Assembly: GCA_964440495.1 (NCBI GenBank)
Contig: CAYTSD010000010.1
Location: 1 to 44,143, forward strand
Direction of reading: 5' to 3'
Source: Benthortus sp964440495
Lineage (GTDB): Archaea; Thermoproteota; Nitrososphaeria_A; Caldarchaeales; Wolframiiraptoraceae
Length of the DNA stretch: 44,143 nt
The translations under genes and the position numbers were made by a program. Under the pieces are notes generated by a model. That model was not told where the DNA came from and searched no databases. It saw nothing but the letters and a program-made list of their open reading frames with translations. How positions within the stretch are numbered: position 1 is the first letter of the stretch; every line of letters starts with the position of its first letter. Below are positions 24,307-32,428 of this stretch, in pieces.

Positions 24307-25400
24307 CTCCTCCCACCCTCATTTAGAACCCTTATCTTTTCCACAATTTTAGACGCTATCTCCATGAAAGCCTTCGCTGAGAGTGAGTCAGGCTTAGCAA
24401 AGACTACAGGCTTACCGCTGTCACCGTAGGCTCTAATCTCAGGCGTCAAGGGGATTTCACCTAGAAAATCTACCCCGAGACGTTTACAGGCTTCAACCGC
24501 TCCACCATGTCCAAATATGTCTGTACGCTTGCCGCAATGTGGGCAGATAAAGTAGCTCATGTTCTCGATCACTCCAAGAACGCTAACACTCATTTTCCTA
24601 AACATGTTTAGGGCCTTGACAGCTATTCTCAGGGCAGCGTCCTGAGGAGTTGTCACAATCACGACCCCTGTAAGAGGTATCGTCTGTGCTAACGTCAATG
24701 AGGCGTCGCCAGTTCCAGGTGGAAGGTCGACCACAAGGTATTCGAGTTCACCCCACTCTACATCTGAGAGCATCTGGCTTATCGCCTTAGCGACTAGAGG
24801 TCCCCTCCATATGACGGGAGTCTCTTCGGGAACCATGAGTCCAAGTGACATCACCTTCACCCCGAGATAGCTTTCCGCAGGCCTTATCCTATCCTCTCCA
24901 ATAGCTGTAGGCTGCTCGAGAACCTCAAGCATCTTAGGGATTGTTGGACCATAGATGTCCGCGTCAAGTAATCCAACGGAGTTACCCATTCTCGCTAAAG
25001 CAAGAGTGAGGTTCACCGCCACAGTAGACTTACCTACACCACCCTTACCGCTCGCAACCGCAAACACATTCCTAACACCCTTAATTGGTTTCCTCATAAA
25101 TGGAGCAGGTAGTCTAGGCCGCTGCGACGCAACCTTAACCTCAACACCCTTCACCCCTGGAACCTTCGAGAGAGCATCCTTAACCTTCTCGAGAAGCTCA
25201 TCTTTCCCAGGATAGGAAGGAGACTTAAAGTCAAGTACAAGAGATACAACACCGTCCTCCGATACACTTAGATCTCTAACAAGCCTAAGACTCACAACAT
25301 CTCTCCCAAGCCTAGGGTCTACAACCCCCCGAAGAGCCTCTAAAACCTCCCTCTCAGACACCACTCCAACCCGCCTAAAAACACTCATAGAAACCATCAT
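24303..25400 (-). CDS. mrp: Mrp/NBP35-type Fe-S carrier ATPase with N-terminal DUF59
   Basis: A deviant-Walker P-loop ATPase that holds and transfers Fe-S clusters. It is 365 residues long. Residues about 15-90 are a MIP18/DUF59 domain (VVDPRLGRDVVSLRLVRDLS). The ATPase follows with the deviant Walker A ASGKGGVGKSTVAVNL near 115, VDLPPGTGDASL near 228 and the cluster-binding CPHC near 290. DUF59-Mrp fusion is usual in archaea and bacteria. ATG 25400 has AAGGT five bases upstream. The promoter lies in the AT-rich gap containing three 21-bp repeats. Confidence 0.95.
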   Translation of the reverse strand: MMVSMSVFRRVGVVSEREVLEALRGVVDPRLGRDVVSLRLVRDLSVSEDGVVSLVLDFKSPSYPGKDELLEKVKDALSKVPGVKGVEVKVASQRPRLPAPFMRKPIKGVRNVFAVASGKGGVGKSTVAVNLTLALARMGNSVGLLDADIYGPTIPKMLEVLEQPTAIGEDRIRPAESYLGVKVMSLGLMVPEETPVIWRGPLVAKAISQMLSDVEWGELEYLVVDLPPGTGDASLTLAQTIPLTGVVIVTTPQDAALRIAVKALNMFRKMSVSVLGVIENMSYFICPHCGKRTDIFGHGGAVEACKRLGVDFLGEIPLTPEIRAYGDSGKPVVFAKPDSLSAKAFMEIASKIVEKIRVLNEGGRS

Positions 25401-25793
25401 AAATACCTTAGTGTAAAAAGAAAAGAATAGTAAACAATTAAAAATAAAAGGTAAACAATCTACCCAAAAATGTAAACCATTAAAGTTAAAAGAGAAAAAT
25501 CATCCTTACTTACTGCAACATAATCTTAGCCGTAATACCTACCTAATCCCTTTCGAAACGGATATTTAAAACAAGTATAAGACCTCCAAGGGATTTGTTT
25601 CTGAGTTTGGTGGTTCTTTTGATATCATGGTGGTTTTAGGGGTTTTATGGGGGCTTGTGGTGTGTAGGGAGGGTTTTAATCCTTTTTGAAATGACTTGTT
25701 TTAGAGGGTGGAATCCGTTCTATATTGAATTAACGGTTTGCTCCGTATTATGTGGAGTAAAAGTTTAATGATAGATGTTTAATGGTTTATCTT
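25401..25793. other. AT-rich intergenic region
   Basis: This is the longest gap without a clear gene. It holds the 21-bp repeats (25430-25492), a good plus-strand TATA box TATTTAAA (25563-25570), and then a G/T-rich stretch to about 25690 ending in a T run. A second TATA-like AGTTTAAT (25762-25769) lies at leaderless distance before the ATG at 25794. The transcript implied by the first TATA encodes no convincing protein (the best frame is 20 codons from 25626), so it may be a non-coding RNA or decayed gene. Confidence 0.4.
25430..25492. repeat. three tandem 21-bp repeats with GTAAACAAT core
   Basis: Units begin at 25430, 25451 and 25472, exactly 21 bp apart. Each begins GTAAAC(A/C)AT. Units 1 and 3 agree at 18 of 21 bases; unit 2 agrees mainly in the first nine and the A-rich end. 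They lie 30-92 bp upstream of mrp, in phase with two DNA helical turns. They could be operator sites for mrp, a small tandem duplication, or iteron-like sites. Confidence 0.7.
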
Positions 25794-26072
25794 ATGCCTG
25801 CTAAGAAGAAGGAGAAGATCGATGATAAGCTTCTGAGAGAGGCTGTAGCCACTGCTGAGCGTCAGCCCAGGCTCGCATTTTATTCTCCAGTGGCTAGCGC
25901 TGTTCTGAATTATTGGAAGAGCACTATTCCCAGGTTTAGTATAAGTGAGCTTTTGGCAGCGATTGTTGAGAAGGAGTTGGCTAAGAGATGGCCTCAGCTC
26001 TATAAGAGAGCCAAAGAAATGCTTGAATACAGGGCTTCATCTAAGAGAAGAAGGAGAGTGAGGAAGAGTTGA
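25794..26072 (+). CDS. small basic protein of unknown function
   Basis: A 92-residue protein with a Lys-rich start (PAKKKEKIDDK), a helical middle containing SPVASAVLNYWKSTIPRFS and ISELLAAIVEKELAKRWPQ, and an Arg/Lys tail (KRRRRVRK). Both ends suggest nucleic-acid binding. It may have a ribbon-helix-helix-like core, but I do not recognise it. ATG 25782 is in frame too; ATG 25794 sits at the leaderless distance from AGTTTAAT. Its TGA overlaps the TTG start of the following dehydrogenase by 4 bp. Confidence 0.75.
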   Translation: MPAKKKEKIDDKLLREAVATAERQPRLAFYSPVASAVLNYWKSTIPRFSISELLAAIVEKELAKRWPQLYKRAKEMLEYRASSKRRRRVRKS

Positions 26073-27076
26073 AGCCAGTAGTATATGTTACTCGAGAGAT
26101 TCCTGAATCTGGGATAAAAATTCTTGAAGAATGCTGTGAAGTTCGTTATAGGAGGAAGGTTCCTCCGCCGAGTCGGGAGGAGCTCCTCGAAGCTGTTAAG
26201 GATATAGATGCATTATACTGTACGTTGAATGAGAGGGTTGATAGGGAGCTGATGGACTCCGCTCCAAAGCTGAGAGTTGTAGGAACAATCAGTGTAGGGG
26301 TAGATCATATAGATATTGATTATGCGACTAAGAAGGGGATTTACGTGGTTCATACACCTGGGGTCTTAACGGATACTACCGCAGATTTTGCTTGGGCTCT
26401 TCTCATGGCCACTGCGAGAAGGGTGGTTGAAGCGGATAGGATGATTAGGAGAGGGGGATGGGATATTCCATGGGCTCCCACAATGTTCCTTGGGCATGAT
26501 GTTCACGGGAAGACCCTCGGGATAATTGGTTTAGGTAGGATAGGGTCTGCTGTAGCTAAGAGGGCTAAGGGATTCGACATGAAGGTGCTCTACTATGACA
26601 TTATCAGGAGGAAGGACTTGGAGGAAAAGCTTGGAATAGTGTTCGCTGAGATGGATGAGATTCTTAGGAGAGCGGACTTCGTCAGCATCCATGTTCCTTT
26701 AACCCCGAAGACCCGTGGACTGATAGGGGAGAGGGAGCTGAAGCTCATGAAGCCTACCGCAGTTCTAATCAATACGTCTAGAGGTCCTGTTGTTAAGGAG
26801 GAGGCTTTGGTGAAGGCTTTGAAGGAGGGGTGGATAGCCGCCGCAGGCCTCGACGTCTTCGAGAAGGAGCCTCTTCCAAAGGATAGCCCCCTCCTAGAGC
26901 TAGAGAATATTGTGCTCACGCCGCATATCGCGAGTGCATCCCATGACACACGTGGAAGGATGGCTGAGTATGCTGCTGAGGGGATAGTGAAGGTGTTGAA
27001 GGGGGTTGAGCCTGAAAACCTCTACAACAAGGAGGTCTTGAAGGTTAGGCCCTTAGAGAAGGTGAAGATGCTGTAA
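26069..27076 (+). CDS. D-isomer 2-hydroxyacid dehydrogenase (glyoxylate/hydroxypyruvate reductase type)
   Basis: An NAD(P)-dependent oxidoreductase of 335 residues. The nucleotide-binding motif is LGIIGLGRIGSAVAKRAKGF near residue 150. Catalytic residues are visible as Arg in NTSRGPVV, Glu in LDVFEKEP and His in LTPHIASAS. It most resembles archaeal glyoxylate reductases, but phosphoglycerate dehydrogenase-like use is possible; no ACT domain is present. The start TTG overlaps the previous stop (TTGA), and the IMPase-like gene follows one base after its stop, so three genes are co-transcribed. Confidence 0.92.
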   Translation: MKPVVYVTREIPESGIKILEECCEVRYRRKVPPPSREELLEAVKDIDALYCTLNERVDRELMDSAPKLRVVGTISVGVDHIDIDYATKKGIYVVHTPGVLTDTTADFAWALLMATARRVVEADRMIRRGGWDIPWAPTMFLGHDVHGKTLGIIGLGRIGSAVAKRAKGFDMKVLYYDIIRRKDLEEKLGIVFAEMDEILRRADFVSIHVPLTPKTRGLIGERELKLMKPTAVLINTSRGPVVKEEALVKALKEGWIAAAGLDVFEKEPLPKDSPLLELENIVLTPHIASASHDTRGRMAEYAAEGIVKVLKGVEPENLYNKEVLKVRPLEKVKML

Positions 27077-27077
27077 C

Positions 27078-27875
27078 ATGAATTGGGTTCTAGAGGCAGT
27101 AGCTGAAGCCTTGGAAGAGGGGCGTCAAGCTCTGTCTAGAGCTTTAAGGCTTGAACATAGACCCATTGCTAGGGGAGCCTATGGAGACCTCTCCTTCAAC
27201 TTTGACGTAGAGGCTGAAAAAGCGGTTGTCGAGGTTCTCAGGAAACGATTCGAAAACTCTCTGATAGCCTCGGAGGAGACCGGTATCATAGGAGAATCTC
27301 GGAAACCTGACTACTACATCCTCGTAGACCCTGTGGATGGAAGCAAGAACGCCTTGAGAGGAGTCCCATTCTACTCGACCTCAATAGTCGTGGCAGACGG
27401 CCCAAAACTGTCGAATGTCTTGGCAGCTGGACTCATCGACCATTCGAGTGGTGAGATTTATCTGGGTGAGAGAGGCGGAGAGGTTTCAGCCGCTGGAACA
27501 TCTCCAAGACTCAGCGAAGTTAGGTCTCTTAAGGAAGCCTACATCTTCCTAGACCACGGCTCCTTCAATCATCTAGAGAGCCGTAGGTGGGCTGAACGTT
27601 TATCCGAGGAAGCCTTATCCACCAGGTTCATAGGCTCGGCTATACTCGAGATAGCATACATCCTGAGAGGGAGGGCTGATGGGTTTGCATGCCTCAGCAA
27701 GACCCTTAAGCTCATGGACTTCCTCGCACCCGCATTCCTCCTAAAGCTCTCAGGAGGCTACTACAAGATACTAGACATAGACAAAGACCTGGAGATTCTA
27801 ACGAGGGAGAGGTTCGGGGTTGTTGCTGCCTCAACCCGAGAGCTTCTCGACGAGATAATGGCTCTAAAAGAATAA
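27078..27875 (+). CDS. inositol-monophosphatase family phosphatase
   Basis: A 265-residue Mg-dependent sugar phosphatase. Metal-binding motifs are SEETG near residue 65 and VDPVDGSKNALRGVPFYSTS near 87. FIGSAILEIAYILRGRADG near 182 is the conserved substrate-side helix, and the usual WDxAAG appears as MDFLAPA. Archaeal members act on inositol 1-phosphate and often fructose 1,6-bisphosphate; which applies here is unclear. It starts one base after the dehydrogenase stop. Confidence 0.9.
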   Translation: MNWVLEAVAEALEEGRQALSRALRLEHRPIARGAYGDLSFNFDVEAEKAVVEVLRKRFENSLIASEETGIIGESRKPDYYILVDPVDGSKNALRGVPFYSTSIVVADGPKLSNVLAAGLIDHSSGEIYLGERGGEVSAAGTSPRLSEVRSLKEAYIFLDHGSFNHLESRRWAERLSEEALSTRFIGSAILEIAYILRGRADGFACLSKTLKLMDFLAPAFLLKLSGGYYKILDIDKDLEILTRERFGVVAASTRELLDEIMALKE

Positions 27876-27898
27876 CCTTTAAAGCTACAGTTCTAGAT

Positions 27899-28918
27899 AT
27901 GTTGCTAGAGTTGGCTAAGACTTCTCCGAGCCTTAAAGGGGCAAGAATCGAGGTTAAGGCGCTTCAAAGGCTGAGGAAGAGCGGCTACAGGATAGTAGGC
28001 AGACACTCAGCGGTCAAGATATGCCACTGGACTAAGTCGGTTCTGAGGGGAGGGAAGAACTGCTATAAGCGCTGGTATGGGGTTGAAAGTCACCGTTGCC
28101 TCCAGATGACTCCAAGCGTCCAATACTGTAACATGATGTGCGTCTTCTGCTGGAGATTTCACACAATAAATAGGGTTGAAACCTATTCAGGTGATTGGGA
28201 CAGGCCTGAGGAGATTCTAGATGGATTAGTTGCGGAGCAGAGGCAGCTTCTCTCAGGGTTTAAGGGGAATCCCAAGGTTGATAGAAGGCTCTTCGAGGAG
28301 GCTATGGAGCCGAAGCATATGGCTATCTCGCTTGACGGTGAGCCGACGCTCTACCCCTACCTCGCTGAACTCATAAAACTTGCCAGAAAACGTGGGATGA
28401 CAACATTTCTAGTTACGAATGGGACTATGCCTGAGAGGCTGAGAGAGCTTCTCGAGAAGGACGCGGAGCCAACAAACCTCTACATAAGCCTATACGGCCC
28501 CGATAAAGAGACACATTTCATCACCTGTAACCCACTGATCCCTGATAGCTGGGAGAGGCTTATGGAGAGTCTCAGGCTTATGCCCAGCTTCAAGTGCAGG
28601 AAGGTTATCAGGCTGACGCTGGTTAAAGGCTACACGATGAAGTCTCCGGAGAAATATGCTGAGCTGATAAAGATCGCTAGGCCAGATTTTGTTGAATGCA
28701 AGGGCTATATGCATGTAGGTGAGTCTCAGAAGAGGCTTCCGAGAGAGGCTATGCCGAGCATGGATGAGATTAGGGAATTCGCCGAGGAACTCCGCAAACA
28801 GTTAGGCTATGTCTGGGTTGATGAAGACACGGCGAGCAGGGTTGTCCTACTTGGAAATCCGGAGTCTCAACGTTTCAGAGAAGACTATAAACGGATTAAG
28901 GGAAGGTCTCCCGATTAA
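27899..28918 (+). CDS. taw1: tRNA 4-demethylwyosine synthase Taw1
   Basis: A radical SAM enzyme that condenses N1-methylguanosine-37 of tRNA-Phe with pyruvate to make the tricyclic wyosine base. It is 339 residues long. The SAM-cluster motif is CNMMCVFC near residue 76. Three more cysteines upstream (in KICHW, KNCYKRW and HRCLQM) match the second 4Fe-4S cluster of the TYW1 family. ISLDGEPTLYP near 141 is the GEPT-type motif, and LYISLYGPDKETH follows. ATG 27899 is preceded by CTTTAAAG at 27877-27884. The 3' end overlaps the convergent HIT gene by 23 bp. Confidence 0.95.
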   Translation: MLLELAKTSPSLKGARIEVKALQRLRKSGYRIVGRHSAVKICHWTKSVLRGGKNCYKRWYGVESHRCLQMTPSVQYCNMMCVFCWRFHTINRVETYSGDWDRPEEILDGLVAEQRQLLSGFKGNPKVDRRLFEEAMEPKHMAISLDGEPTLYPYLAELIKLARKRGMTTFLVTNGTMPERLRELLEKDAEPTNLYISLYGPDKETHFITCNPLIPDSWERLMESLRLMPSFKCRKVIRLTLVKGYTMKSPEKYAELIKIARPDFVECKGYMHVGESQKRLPREAMPSMDEIREFAEELRKQLGYVWVDEDTASRVVLLGNPESQRFREDYKRIKGRSPD

Positions 28919-29387
28919 AGTGTTTCAAAAGCTTCTCATAGGTTTCCTCCAAGTATTCTGGAATTATCTTTGTCTCCGAGAAGACTGGCATAAAGTTCGT
29001 GTCCCCAACCCATCTTGGAACGATGTGGAAATGTATATGTCCCTTAACTCCTGCCCCTGCGGCTCTGCCAATATTGACACCTATATTGAATCCATCTGGA
29101 TGATAGGCTTCCTTGAGAGCTTTAATGGATAATTTTAGAAGTTTCATCGTCTCAATCATCTCGTCTTCATCTAAGGCCTCGAGATCGCCTACATGTCTAT
29201 AGGGTGCGATCATCAGGTGGCCGTTGTTGTATGGATATCTGTTCATGATTACGAAGCATTTCTCACCTCTATAGAGTATTAGGTTCTCCTTGTCCCTGTT
29301 CTCTTTAGGCTTCTCACAGAATATGCAGCCATGCTTCTTTATGGAGCCTATGTAGCTCATTCTCCAGGGCGCCCATAAGACCTTCAT
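28896..29387 (-). CDS. HIT family hydrolase
   Basis: A nucleotide hydrolase or transferase of the histidine triad family, 163 residues. The triad motif is GHIHFHIVPRW near residue 110. An N-terminal zinc-like CIFCEKPKE near residue 21 and the segment NRYPYNNGHLMIAPYRHVGD are typical of Ap4A-hydrolase/AMP-hydrolase-like HIT proteins. Its ATG (MKVLWAPWRM) matches the family start. It overlaps taw1 convergently by 23 bp. Confidence 0.92.
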   Translation of the reverse strand: MKVLWAPWRMSYIGSIKKHGCIFCEKPKENRDKENLILYRGEKCFVIMNRYPYNNGHLMIAPYRHVGDLEALDEDEMIETMKLLKLSIKALKEAYHPDGFNIGVNIGRAAGAGVKGHIHFHIVPRWVGDTNFMPVFSETKIIPEYLEETYEKLLKHFNRETFP

Positions 29388-29472
29388 CCTTCCACGCTTT
29401 AGAGCCGTAGCTTCATGCTTAATTAATCTGCCCTTCTAAAAGCTTAATTCTGGGAATAGTAGGGTTTGAGAC

Positions 29473-29913
29473 ATGGCTATAAGACAGGTGGATATCTCGG
29501 ATAAGAAGCCTGTTAAACGTGTGGCAATAGCCCGTGGATTCATTAGGCTTAGACCTGAGACCATTAGGAGGATTATGGGTGAAGGTGTCGAGAAGGGGGA
29601 CCCGCTTCAAGTGGCTCGTCTTGCTGGGATAAATGCTGCGAAGCTTACTCCGCTTCTTCTACCCCTATGCCATCCGCTGAAGCTTGAGCATGTTCAAGTC
29701 GATGCTAAGGTTTTGGAGGAGGGAGTTGAGGTTGAGGTAAGAGTTGAGGCTACGGAGAAGACTGGTGTGGAGATGGAGGCTTTGACAGCGGCCTCAATCG
29801 CCCTCCTAAACATATGGGATGCTGTAAAGAAGTATGAGAAGGATTCTGAGGGCCAGTACCCGTTCACTGAGATAACCTCGGTAAAGGTTGTGAGGAAGAT
29901 AAAGCATGAGTGA
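29473..29913 (+). CDS. moaC: cyclic pyranopterin monophosphate synthase MoaC
   Basis: It catalyses the second half of the first step of molybdenum cofactor synthesis, closing the pyranopterin ring. It is 146 residues long. Conserved blocks are PLLLPLCHPLKLEHVQVDAK and ATEKTGVEMEALTAASIALL, then WDAVKKYEKD near the active site. An 8-bp overlap couples it to moaB. A TATA-like TAAAAGCTTAA lies about 28 bases upstream. moaA, which makes its substrate, is not in this window. Confidence 0.95.
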   Translation: MAIRQVDISDKKPVKRVAIARGFIRLRPETIRRIMGEGVEKGDPLQVARLAGINAAKLTPLLLPLCHPLKLEHVQVDAKVLEEGVEVEVRVEATEKTGVEMEALTAASIALLNIWDAVKKYEKDSEGQYPFTEITSVKVVRKIKHE

Positions 29914-30442
29914 GGACAGGGCCCCTCACCTTGAGCATAGGAGGCTTGGGCCGAGCCAGCTCCGCTTCGCGCTCTTCACTGTGAGTAGCTCTAGATATGA
30001 GGCTAAGCTCCGAGGCGAGGAGTTCAGGGACGACTCTATGGAGGAGGCTGTCAAGGCTATTGGAAAAGGAGGCCACAAGGTTGTCCAAAGAGAAGTGATA
30101 AACGATGATATCGTAATGATTCGGGGAAAGCTTGCGGAGGCTCTTCAGAGAGAGGATGTGGATGTTATAGTGTTTATGGGCGGAACTGGACTTACGAGGA
30201 GGGATGTAACGATAGAGGCTGTTAGACCCATGCTTGAGAAGGAGGCTGAAGGATTCGGAGACATATTCAGGTATCTAAGCTACAGGGAGATTGGAGCGGC
30301 GGCAGCCTTGACGAGAGCCACCGCTGGGGTGGCTAAAGGTAAGGCTGTTCTCTGCCTACCTGGTTCACCTAAGGCTGTTAGACTCGCCTTCAAGGAGTTC
30401 CTCGGAGAGCTTCCACACATGCTCTACCTAGCCCGACGCTAG
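29906..30442 (+). CDS. moaB: molybdopterin adenylyltransferase MoaB/MogA
   Basis: It adenylates molybdopterin before molybdate insertion by MoeA. It is 178 residues long. The binding motif VIFMGGTGLTRRDVTIEAV lies near residue 95, and the LPGSPKAVRLAF loop near 155. It is translationally coupled to moaC (8-bp overlap) and shares the last four bases with convergent moaE. Confidence 0.94.
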   Translation: MSEDRAPHLEHRRLGPSQLRFALFTVSSSRYEAKLRGEEFRDDSMEEAVKAIGKGGHKVVQREVINDDIVMIRGKLAEALQREDVDVIVFMGGTGLTRRDVTIEAVRPMLEKEAEGFGDIFRYLSYREIGAAAALTRATAGVAKGKAVLCLPGSPKAVRLAFKEFLGELPHMLYLARR

Positions 30443-30882
30443 GTTATCCAGCTATAGGTTCCATCGACGTAGACCTCTTTCTTGAAGAGGGCTGGCTCAT
30501 GTTTGTAGCGTTCGACAGCCTCCCTCAAGGCTGGATAGACCTCCTTCCTACTTCTACCAGCTACAGCTACCAAGACTAGAGGCTCTCCCACCTCGAATCT
30601 TCCCATTAGATGACCTATCCACACCCAGACGCCGTATTTCTCCCCAACCTGTCTACATATCTCAGCTATAGCCTTGTCAGCGTGCTCTTTATACGCCTCT
30701 ATCTCCAAAGCTTTAACCCCTCTTCCATCACTACTGGTCTTCCTCACCAAGCCTATGAACAGCGTGACGGCACCGACGCTTCCATCCCGGAAAGACTCAA
30801 GAATATTCTCCAAGACCTCGCCAAGCTTTATCGAACCCTTCTCGAATACACCTGGCCTAACCTTGACCCCACCATCAACCAT
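30439..30882 (-). CDS. moaE: molybdopterin synthase catalytic subunit MoaE
   Basis: It transfers two sulfurs from thiocarboxylated MoaD to precursor Z. It is 147 residues long. Family motifs: AVTLFIGLVRKTSSDGRGV, IEAYKEHADKAI, IGHLMGRFEVGEPLVLVAVAG and the catalytic-Lys block ERYKHEPALFKKE near the C terminus. Its MoaD partner would be the extended protein encoded at 17.5 kb unless another exists elsewhere. It converges on moaB with a 4-bp overlap. Confidence 0.94.
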   Translation of the reverse strand: MVDGGVKVRPGVFEKGSIKLGEVLENILESFRDGSVGAVTLFIGLVRKTSSDGRGVKALEIEAYKEHADKAIAEICRQVGEKYGVWVWIGHLMGRFEVGEPLVLVAVAGRSRKEVYPALREAVERYKHEPALFKKEVYVDGTYSWIT

Positions 30883-30929
30883 AGCCTTCTACACTGATTA
30901 ATAGGGGAGATGCGGGTTAATTAATGGTT

Positions 30930-31427
30930 TCAGGCTGGCGGCGTCTCCTCAACAACCTTCAGTTTGCTCCGTATCTTGTCTTCCTCCCCTCTCATGACTA
31001 GATAGCTTGGAGACCGAACCTTCCTGTCACCGACATAGATGTGGCCATGGACTATAAGCTGCCTCGCCTGATAGAGCGTCCGAGCCAAGCCAAGCTTATA
31101 AACCAATGTCTGGAGCCGACGCTCTAAGACATCTCTCACCGTAAGCCTGAGAACGTCGTCGGCAGTTGCGTTCTCTCCCACTAAGCCCATCTTATAGAGC
31201 TTCTCTATGAGCTTCTTCTCCTCCTTAGCTCTCTCCTCACCGGTCAAGGCGAAGAGGCTTCTAGCATGCGCCCTAATCTTCCTTAGAATGGTCTCAGCCC
31301 TCCACAGCTCTCTCTTGTTCCGCAGCCCATACTCTCCTAGAAGCTGAAGCTCAGCGGCAAGCCTATCAGCCTTCCATGGATGACCGGGAGTCTCATACTG
31401 CTTCCTAGGCCTCTTAGGGTCGCCCAT
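30930..31427 (-). CDS. rps4: 30S ribosomal protein S4
   Basis: A primary 16S rRNA-binding protein, 165 residues long. The archaeal/eukaryotic N terminus (DPKRPRKQYETPGHPWKADR) and the S4 RNA-binding domain (RRLQTLVYKLGLARTLYQAR, then QLIVHGHIYVGDRKVRSPSY) are clear. In many archaea S4 is in the S13-S4-S11-rpoD operon; here it stands alone, with moaE downstream and a divergent AAA ATPase gene upstream. TTAATAA at 31456-31462 (minus strand) is a plausible TATA box. Confidence 0.97.
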   Translation of the reverse strand: MGDPKRPRKQYETPGHPWKADRLAAELQLLGEYGLRNKRELWRAETILRKIRAHARSLFALTGEERAKEEKKLIEKLYKMGLVGENATADDVLRLTVRDVLERRLQTLVYKLGLARTLYQARQLIVHGHIYVGDRKVRSPSYLVMRGEEDKIRSKLKVVEETPPA

Positions 31428-31519
31428 CTCACCTCAAACTCCAGCAACCCTCCCTTATTAACATAGCCAAAAACCTATCAACAAACATTAAATCGAGGCA
31501 CGGAGGAGAGAGGGGTAGG

Positions 31520-32428
31520 ATGCAGCTCCTAGAGCAGCTTTCCATCGAGCGCATAGTCGATGAAATGGCTAAACAGCTCTATGTAGCCGATAGAGAGATA
31601 GCCACAGCCCTCTACCTTGCGATAAAGCTTGAGAAACCCTTGCTGATTGAGGGGGAGCCTGGATGCGGAAAGACCGAGATAGCTAAGGTTCTCGCAAACC
31701 TTCTGAATACGGAGCTGATAAGGCTTCAATGCTATGAGGGGCTAGATGTATCCTCAACAATCTATGAATGGAACTATCCTAAACAGCTTCTTTACATCAA
31801 GATGATGGAGGGGAGAAAGGACCCAGCCGAGGTCGAGGAGGAGATATTCAGCGAGAAATTCCTGCTTAAACGTCCACTCCTCAAGGCACTTCTACACGAC
31901 GGCCCCTCCCCCGCCGTCCTACTCATAGACGAGATAGATAGGGCCGATGAAGAGTTCGAGGGATTCCTCCTAGAATTTCTAGCAGAGTTCCAGGTAACGA
32001 TTCCAGAGATAGGAACCATAAATGCGAAGAAGAAGCCGATAGTGATAATTACCTCGAACCGCACTAGGGAGATAGGTGAAGGGCTTAGGAGACGATGCCT
32101 CTACCTCTACCTAACATACCCCTCACGTGAAAAAGAGCTTAGAATAGTTAGGTTAAAGGTCTCGGGGATAAGTGAGAGACTCGCCCGCGAAGTAGTTGAC
32201 TTCGTCCAGAAGCTTAGGCTTAATCCAGAGATATTTAAGAAGCCTGGAATCTCTGAGACACTTGACTGGGCATTCGCTCTCCAAGCTCTAGGAGTCAGAG
32301 AACTCGGACCCCGAGTAGTAAAGGAGACTCTAAGCGTCCTCCTAAAGAGCAGCGACGACATAAGAAACGTTGATGTAGACTCCATGTTAGAGGAGATTAA
32401 GGAGTATGAGGTTAGCGGAGATAGCTGA
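31520..32428 (+). CDS. MoxR-type AAA+ ATPase, CoxD-like
   Basis: A 302-residue AAA+ chaperone. Walker A is EGEPGCGKTEIAKVLA near residue 47, and the following LIRLQCYEGLDVSSTIYEWN is the signature seen in CoxD-type MoxR proteins. Walker B is AVLLIDEIDRADEEF, and sensor 1 is VIITSNRTREIGEGLRRRC. CoxD works with the VWA protein CoxE in maturing molybdenum-copper CO dehydrogenase. The next gene is such a VWA protein with a 23-bp overlap, and moeA follows. The ATG is preceded by purine-rich GGAGGAGAGAGGGG. Confidence 0.9.
   Translation: MQLLEQLSIERIVDEMAKQLYVADREIATALYLAIKLEKPLLIEGEPGCGKTEIAKVLANLLNTELIRLQCYEGLDVSSTIYEWNYPKQLLYIKMMEGRKDPAEVEEEIFSEKFLLKRPLLKALLHDGPSPAVLLIDEIDRADEEFEGFLLEFLAEFQVTIPEIGTINAKKKPIVIITSNRTREIGEGLRRRCLYLYLTYPSREKELRIVRLKVSGISERLAREVVDFVQKLRLNPEIFKKPGISETLDWAFALQALGVRELGPRVVKETLSVLLKSSDDIRNVDVDSMLEEIKEYEVSGDS

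Noticed and set aside
25430..25492. CRISPR array
   Set aside because: Units are 21 bp with no separate unique spacers, only three copies, and no cas genes nearby.
25626..25688. 20-codon frame after the TATTTAAA promoter
   Set aside because: It is short, Val/Gly/Trp-rich from G/T-rich DNA and shows no protein features.
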